From Megascapheus bottae (taxonomy: Eukaryota; Chordata; Mammalia; Rodentia; Geomyidae), in assembly GCA_024803745.1 (NCBI GenBank), contig JANJXV010000040.1, positions 4,814,659 to 4,878,658 of the forward strand: a stretch of 64,000 bases of DNA. The letters are read 5' to 3'. This document shows positions 48,453 to 56,639 of the stretch, one piece after another; positions within the stretch are counted from its first letter, which is position 1, and every line of letters starts with the position of its first letter. Made by a program: the position numbers and the translations under genes. Below the pieces are notes generated by a model, which saw only the letters and a list, made by a program, of their open reading frames with translations, made no database searches and was not told the origin of the DNA.

Positions 48453-51339
48453 GTGTGTGCGTGCGTTAGGTTCTTGTCATTTTATCATGCTTTAGTTCAT
48501 TTCCACATGTGTCTATCTCTGGACTATCTATCTAATTATCTCCCATTCCACATAATACTCCTGATAAGCAGGCAATCTGTAGAAGTTTGGAGGGGAAAAA
48601 AAAAAAGAACTGGATCCTTACAGGTGGTTTAAAATGAAATAAGATTTCAAAAGCCTGTGAGAAACCATTTAGCCCTAAAAGGACTATCTACTGCTATCAG
48701 CCAGACAGGCCCAAGAAAAAGAAAAAGAAATCTGATGGGTGTGTTAAGATGGAACACTTGGGCCTGTCAGACGTGTGAGGGTTTCTGTCGACAGTCCCTG
48801 GCTCTCTGTGTCTATCTCTTTCATTTATTCTCTCCCATCATCAAAACCCTCGCCTGGCACATTATTATTATAGGTATAATAATAAAGTAGGGATCTTTAG
48901 AGTTTCCAAGAGAATAGTTGCAGCTCATTTCACGTGCCCAGGACAGCTCGGAATCCTTCTTGTCCATCTTAACCACTTACCTTTGGGTAAGGAGATGCGG
49001 GGCGGTGGTGGCAGGGTTGTCCCCAGTGAATGCTGTCTTCTGAAATGGCCCAGGGGATGGATTTGAAGGGCGAGGTAAAGGTCAGGGTCAGAAGTAGGAG
49101 CCGCCAGAAAACAGGCCCGCTGCAATCAGTGTGTGCGAATGTGTTTCCATAGGGTTGCCTGTCAAACAAAAGACAGCTAAGGCTAAAAACAGCCCTTGGG
49201 CCTGGGGCCAATGGCTCCCGCCTGTCATCCTGGCTACTTGGGAGGCTGAGATCTGAGGATCGAGGTTCAAAGCCAGCCCGGGCAGGAAAGTCCAGGAGAC
49301 TCTGATCTCCAGTGAACCACCAGAAAACCAGACATGGAGCTGTGGTTCAAGGGGTAGAGCGCCAGCCTGGAGGGAAAAGAGCTCAGGAACAGCGCCCAGG
49401 CCCTGAGTTTGAAAAGAAGAGGAAAATAAATGAGATAAAGAGACAAAAATCCATCCTTCTAGCACATTGCCTAGACTTTCAAAAAAAAAAAAAAAGGTGC
49501 CCAGTAAAGTTTGAAACCCTATTTACTTAAGCAGGTATTTTTCCTGGCAATATCTTGAGATAGAGAATGAATAATGACAACAAAACATGGTAGGCTAACA
49601 AGTTCCAGGGAACTTTTATTTAATGGAATTGGGGGTTTTTTTTCTCTCTCTGTCTCTCTCTTTCTCTCATTTCCCCATAGTCTCTATCAGATGGCACCAG
49701 GGAATTTTAAGTTACTATCACACAGGTGCAGAGAGACCTTAAAATTATTCAAAGGCTGAAATACTGCTTTGTTGGCATTCAGTTCCATGCTTTCCAGTTG
49801 GAAATACTATATTTGACCATCTATGGCAGCTGTTACTTGTGTGGTAAATGTATCTTTCTTTAAAATAATTGTTTTTTTCACGTAAAAGCCGGGCACTGGT
49901 GGCTCCCGCTCCTGTCATCCCAGCTACTCAGGAGGCTGGGATCTGAGGATCGTGGTTCAAAGCCAGCCCGGGGAAGGAACATCCAGGAGATTCTTATCTC
50001 CAGTTAAACACTTAAAAACCCATAGGTAGAAGCGTGGCTCAGTGGTCAAGCACCAGTCATAAGCAAAAGTATTCAATTATGGTACCTAAGCCCTGAGTTC
50101 AAGTCTGAAGGCTAGCACCAAATCAAACCAAGAAATTCATGTCAAGATCTGTGACTTCGACTGCTACTAAAATTCTCAAAGGCCTCTATGAATCTTTCTC
50201 CATAGAGATTCTTTCCTATCTGCGCTTTTACTCAATTTAAAACTAATTTTTAAAACCTCGGGATATGAGAAAGAAAGGGGAAAAAAAAACCCTTCCTATT
50301 TATGCACAAAAAGAACATTTCCTCTGAAAATATTTCTGCAGCTCAGTTGCTATGCTAATTGAAATCCTTTCATTCTATAAATTTAGAACCCCTGGCTTTA
50401 AATGTTCCAGGAATTCAGAAGCAAAAAATAAATAAACAAAATTTCCTGTCCTCCATGGAATGTTACTCAGCCACTAGAATTAATGATATTAAGTCAGTGC
50501 AACAAATTATGTGAGGTGTGGTTAGCCAAGCTCAGAGACAGGAAGGGTGCCGTGTTGCCGTGTTTTCTCGCACCGTGGAAGCTAGATTTAACTGAATAGT
50601 AAATGAGCCAGGTCCCTAGACATTGTCACACAGGAAGATCCAGGGACGAGGCTTTCAGGAGGAACACAAAGGCCTCTGAGCTTCCCATCCTAGAAAATCA
50701 AAATGAACTCCAGGGAATGGAAACCATTTTTCTTTCCTTCGTGTCTCGTGTGTTGGTTTCTCTGTCTTTGCGGGAGGAGATGAGGGGGGCACAGACATGG
50801 AGGACAGAGGTGGACAGAGGCAGCCGTGGTCCTCACTGGACACGACATGGAGAATGGACTCCACCACTTGTGCGTGGGGATGGGAGGGGAAAATGGGGAG
50901 AGTGCGAGGGAAGGGGGGGACGCTGTCCTCAAAGAAATGTCCTCAGGACCTGACTTGGGGAACTGTCACCCCTCTGCCCATCACCTTTATCATCCCAATT
51001 TAAAAATAAATCTAAAAACAAAGCAAGGGGGCCAAAAAAGAACTGGCAAAAGCTAGCATCTTTATGGACATCATGGAGTCACAAGTCCAAGAACACCAGC
51101 CATGCGCCCACCCTGGCCGCTGGCCGCAGACACTCTGTTACAGAGTGCGTATGGCAGCGAGACCGCTGCTGTGAGACAACAGTGCGGCCGTCTGGGAGAC
51201 TGGGGTGGTGATGTATTGGAGACATGCTAGGAATTAGGGTCTGAGATTGTGGAAGAGCTTTACCTCTTCCAGTTACCAAAGAATCCCACAAAGTAACCTG
51301 CTGACTATGTGCCTCTTAACCTAGGAAAGATATGTATGT

Positions 51340-51374
<35 letters not shown>

Positions 51375-52966
51375 TTGATGAATAGACAGATAGATGGATG
51401 ATAGACATGTAGACACATAAATAGACAGATAGATAGATACATAGATAGATACATAGATAGATAGATAGATAGACAGACGGGCACATGATAGACAGGTATA
51501 TGGATGGATGGATGGATGGGAGGTTGGGTGGATGGATGGATGGATGGATGCATGGACAGATGCATGGACAGATGGGTGGATGGGTGGATGGGTGGGTGGG
51601 TGGGTGGATGGATGGATGGATGGGAGGTTGGGTGGATGGATGGATGGATGGATGGGTGGGTAGATGGATGGATGGGTGGATGGATGGATAGATAAACGGG
51701 TGAGTGGGTGGGTGAATGGATGGATGGATGGGTGGATGGATGAATGGATGGAAGAGTGGATGGGTGGGTGGGTGGGTGGATGGGTGGATGGATGGATGGA
51801 TGGATGGATGGGTGGATGGGTGAATGGATGGATGGGTGGATGGGTGGATGGGTGGATGGATGGATGGGTGAAAGGGTGGAGGGGTGGGTGGGTGGGTGGG
51901 TGGATGGATGATGGATGGATGGGTGGGTGGGTGGATGGATGGATGCATGGGTGGATGGGTGGATGGATGGGTGAAAGGGTGGAGGAATGGGTGGGTGGAT
52001 GGATGGATGGATGGATGGATGGATGGATGGATGGAAGAGTGGATGGGTGGGTGGGTGGGTGGATGGGTGGATGGGTGGGTGGGTGGGTGGGTGGGTGGAT
52101 GGATGGATGGATGGATGGATGGGTGAATGGATGGATGGGTGGATGGGTGGATGGATGGATGGATGGGTGAAAGGGTGGAGGGGTGGGTGGGTGGGTGGGT
52201 GGATGGATGATGGATGGATGGGTGGGTGGGTGGATGGATGCATGGGTGGATGGGTGGATGGATGGGTGAAAGGGTGGAGGAATGGGTGGGTGGGTGGATG
52301 GATGGATGGATGGATGGATGGATGGGTGGGTGGATGGATGGATAGATGCATGCATGCATGCATGGATAGATGGATAGGTGGATGGGTGAGTGAAAGGGTG
52401 GAGGGGTAGAGGGGTGGAGAGGTGGATGGGTAGATGGGTGGAGGGGTGGTGGGGTGGAGGGGTGGGTGGGTGGAGATGTGGATAGCTCTTTCATCATGAA
52501 GTAACTGCTATCTCCCTGTCTGCTGACCTGGGCAGGACTCCCCTGGGCGGGTCCAGACTGTTTGGCATGTCGCTGCAGCGGGAACCTCCACTGGACACCA
52601 TCGCGCCTGGAGTCTGGGACCCGAGCCAGCCATCTCCAGTGACCCTCCAGGTACGGCCCAGCTGGGCCCTGAGCGCGCCAGGGAGGAGCAGGCTTAGGGA
52701 TGAAAAGGCTTGAGGAGAAAACAGGAAGTCTCCATGAGGAGCAGGCCCAGAGAGCCCTTCCCTGTCACCTCCCGGGCAGGCTCCTCCCCCTGCGCCGTGC
52801 TGATGGGCTGGTGGTTTTCCCATGCTCCATCCCGGCTGTTTGCAGTGGTTGAGCAGACACCCAGGGCATGACGGGAAGAAGCCGCAGCATCTCAGGGGTG
52901 TCTGAGGCATGCACGGGTCCCCTGTGCTGCAGTATTGGTGAACCAGAGCTGAGAGGTCCTTCCACG

Positions 52967-53009
<43 letters not shown>

Positions 53010-53714
53010 ATGTGTGACAGCCAGTCCTGGGTCTTGAACTCAGACCCTGGGCGCTGTCCCTGAGCTGCTTTCCCTCCAGGCTGGCGCTCTACCCCTTGAA
53101 CCACAGCTCCACGTCTGGTTTTCTGGTGGTTCACTGGAGATCAGAGTCTCCTGGACTTTCCTTCCCCGGCTGGCTTTGAACCTGTGATCCTTAGATCCCA
53201 GCCTTCTGAGGAGCTGGGGTGACAGGCGGGAGCCCCCAGTGCCTGTCTTTAATAATTCTCGTTTAAGAAACGAGAATCTAACCTAAATCAACCGGCTGTC
53301 AGAGAGAGGAAAGGTGGCTGCGTCCAGTCCGAATAGTCCATATCCAGATGTGGAAATGGAGCCCGGAGGGCAGGGGTGAGGGGAGAGGGAGGGAAAGGGT
53401 CATCAGCTCCTGGAAGAGCGAGTGGCACGGCGCCGTGCCTTCCTGGTGGCCTTTCCTGTGTGGCCCTTCTTGACTTTGTTTTGCTCGCAGGTGGACTTTC
53501 CCGGCCCCGGATGGCGGTATAGCAGACCCGATGGGACAGAGGGACGCCAGACCCTGGAAGAGCCACCACCCCACTGTCCCCAGCTTGTCGCCAGCCTGGC
53601 CCAGAAGCAGTCGCCCAAACTGTGAGTGACCTTTCTAGTGGTCTTTATGTGCCTCTGTCCCCCCTTCTCCCCCCCCTCTCTCCCTCCCTCCTTCCCACTC
53701 TCTCTGTCTCTGTC

Positions 53715-53757
<43 letters not shown>

Positions 53758-53852
53758 GTCTCCCTCCTTCCCACTCTCTGTTTCTGTCTCTGTCCCTCTT
53801 TCTGTCTCTCTGTCTCTCCCTGTCTTTCTCTCTCTCTCACACGCACACAGAG

Positions 53853-53894
<42 letters not shown>

Positions 53895-56417
53895 GTGTCG
53901 GATGGTAGGCAGGGGTGTGGAATTATGATTTCCAGGTTTCTTCCTCCCCCGCGGTGTCAGGTCAGCAGCGAGGCCTGGACGCCATCGCCTCAGTGACTCT
54001 GTTGCCTGCTGGCCAGACAGACGCGACCCAGAAGAGTCCAGAGAATTAAACGAACCAGAAAGGAACCTCTCCTCCCCTCCATGTCACCCAGGGGCCTCTC
54101 CTCCCCTCCATGTCACCTCTCCATGTCACCCAGGGGCCTCTCCTCCCCTCCATGTCACCTCTCCATGTCACCCAGGGGCCTCTCCTCCCCTCCATGTCAC
54201 CTCTCCATGTCACCCAGGGGCCTCTCCTCCCCTCCATGTCACCTCTCCATGTCACCCAGGGGCCTCTCCTCCCCTCCATGTCACTTCTCCATGTCACCCA
54301 GGGGCCCCTCCTCCCCTCCGTGTCACCCAGAGGCCTCTCCCTCCCTCCATGTCACCCAGGGGCCTCTCCTCCCCTCCATGTCACCCAGAGGCCTCTCCCT
54401 CCCTCCATGTCACCCAGGGGCCTGTCACCCCTCCATGTGGCTCAGGGGCCTCTCCTCCCCTCCGTGTCCCCCCTTCCCTCCCCTCAAGTCAGCCGGCTCT
54501 GTGTTGGCTATGGACGTTGAGCATGGATTCCATCCTTCCAGCCGTCCTCTCTCCACTCGCTCTTCACCCACGCGTGAGTGTGTGCTAACAACCAGTCACC
54601 ACCATTGTGGTCCTGAGAACGTAAACTCCCATTTCCCCCACTTCTCCAGACAGAGCAAGGGCCACTCAACAGGGGCCAGGTGCCCCTGGCTCATATTATT
54701 TAAAACACCAACAGCTCGGGCTCAGATTAGTGGGAAAAAGCTGATCATAAGAAACCAATCGCGGGCCGGGAGTGTGGCCTAGTGGTTAAAGTGCTTGCCT
54801 AGCATGCATGAAGACCCAGGTTCGATTCCTCGGAACCACATACATAGAAAAAAGCCAGAAGTGGTGCTGTGGCTCAAGCGGTAGAGCTCTAGCCTTGAGA
54901 AAGTCCAAGGACAGTGCTCAGACCCTGAGCTCAAGACCAGGACTGGCAAAAAAAAAAAAAGAAACCAATCGCGCTTTGGAATTTTAAATATCTCCCAGTC
55001 ACAGTAAGCAGGCCTCGCCCTCACCCTGGCTCCCAGGTGAGAGCCCGGGGTACACGAATCTCTGGGAGCGCAGCGTGGCTGCGCTTCTGCTCCTGTTTGT
55101 GTTCTGGTGTACAGCAAATGAGCAGCGTTTTCTTCTGTTTCTCCCACGGCGACGTAATGATTCACGTGCTCCCCAGTCCAGTGTCACTGTGGATGGGGAA
55201 AACAGATGGGCAACAGCCTCGGACGTCGTACAACTCAGGTTTCCAAATAGCTCGTCGTTTGCAGACTTGAGTCCTGGAACATTTCCATCATTTACTTGAT
55301 GACCTGCTCAGTTCTTCTTCCCCGTTCATAAAATGGAATCTGAGTCAGGAAAAATTCAAACACGTGAAAATATGCCCCAGACACCTGTAAGACATATATA
55401 TAATATTATATATAATACATATAATATAATATACCTATAACATTATATACCTATACATATAATACATACATATAACATATACACATTATAATAGAACATA
55501 ATTATATGCATATAATATATACATATCATATGCACCTATATAATAGTATTTACATATATTATACATACTATGTGCATGTTGTATACATCTAATATACATA
55601 TAATTATATTATATAATTCCTAATCTTATTATATAATGCACTACATAGTAATTGCATTCTATAATATATAATATAGTTATATGTAAGACTTATATAATCT
55701 TGAAATAGGATAGGGAAGGGGGAAATCAAGATGAGCAGGGGGAAGGGGAGGGGAGAGGGAAATGGGGACCAAGACATGAGAAAGGGCATCAATGTTTGTA
55801 AAGCAATGCGCCTTCTATCTGGTGAATATAATGTAACCCTTCTAGTAATTACGATAAAAATATATGGAAAAAAAGGATTCTATAATCTTACATAATCAAA
55901 GGATGGTATTTACAGGGCAGGAACCCAGTGGCTTTTGAACAGTTAGCTTACACTGAAGGAACACAAAGGAGCTGGAGCTCGTGTTGTAGAGAATAAGGAG
56001 TAAAGACAAGGAATTGGGGTGGGGCGGATGGAGGGGTGAATAGACAGAGGAGGGTTAGGAGAAGGCCGTCCTTGTCCTAGATGTCATAGGTGAACATGGA
56101 GCCAGGTGACCGGAGGGGAGGGGCGACAGAGACCAAGATTCATTGTCCCCACACCCGGAGGTGCAGAATGGGACCTTATCGTCCAACTACTTAAATTAAA
56201 AACAAAAATCAATCCTCAAAGAAAAATAAACAGGAAGTCATTTCCTGCTCCTGGTTTTCTTGGGAGTTTGGGCTGGTTGCTAGGGATGAGCTGGAGGGGT
56301 TTAGGGGGGGTGAAATTGGAGGTCAAAGGTTGTGCGTGGGAATGCTCCATATCACCCACACACGTTGAGCTGTCTGAAAGTCAGACACGCTGGCCTGAGG
56401 GCTGGAACTTTCTCCCG

Positions 56418-56461
<44 letters not shown>

Positions 56462-56587
56462 TCTCATGTGTGCGTGTGTGATCTCATGTGTGTGTGTGAG
56501 ATCTCGTGTGTGTGTGTGTTGTGATCTCATCTGTGTGTGTGTGATCTCATGTGTGTGTGTGTGATCTCGTGTGTGTGTGTGAGAGAT

Positions 56588-56639
<52 letters not shown>

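Noticed and set aside
51305..52497. [10 protein letters not shown] and [12 protein letters not shown] frames up to 393 residues
   Set aside because: Translation of GGAT/GGGT repeats; the same pattern appears at 17.1, 39.5 and 57.5 kb.
54081..54782. 233-residue plus-strand frame
   Set aside because: Translation of the 42-bp minisatellite plus flanking intron; no similarity recognised.
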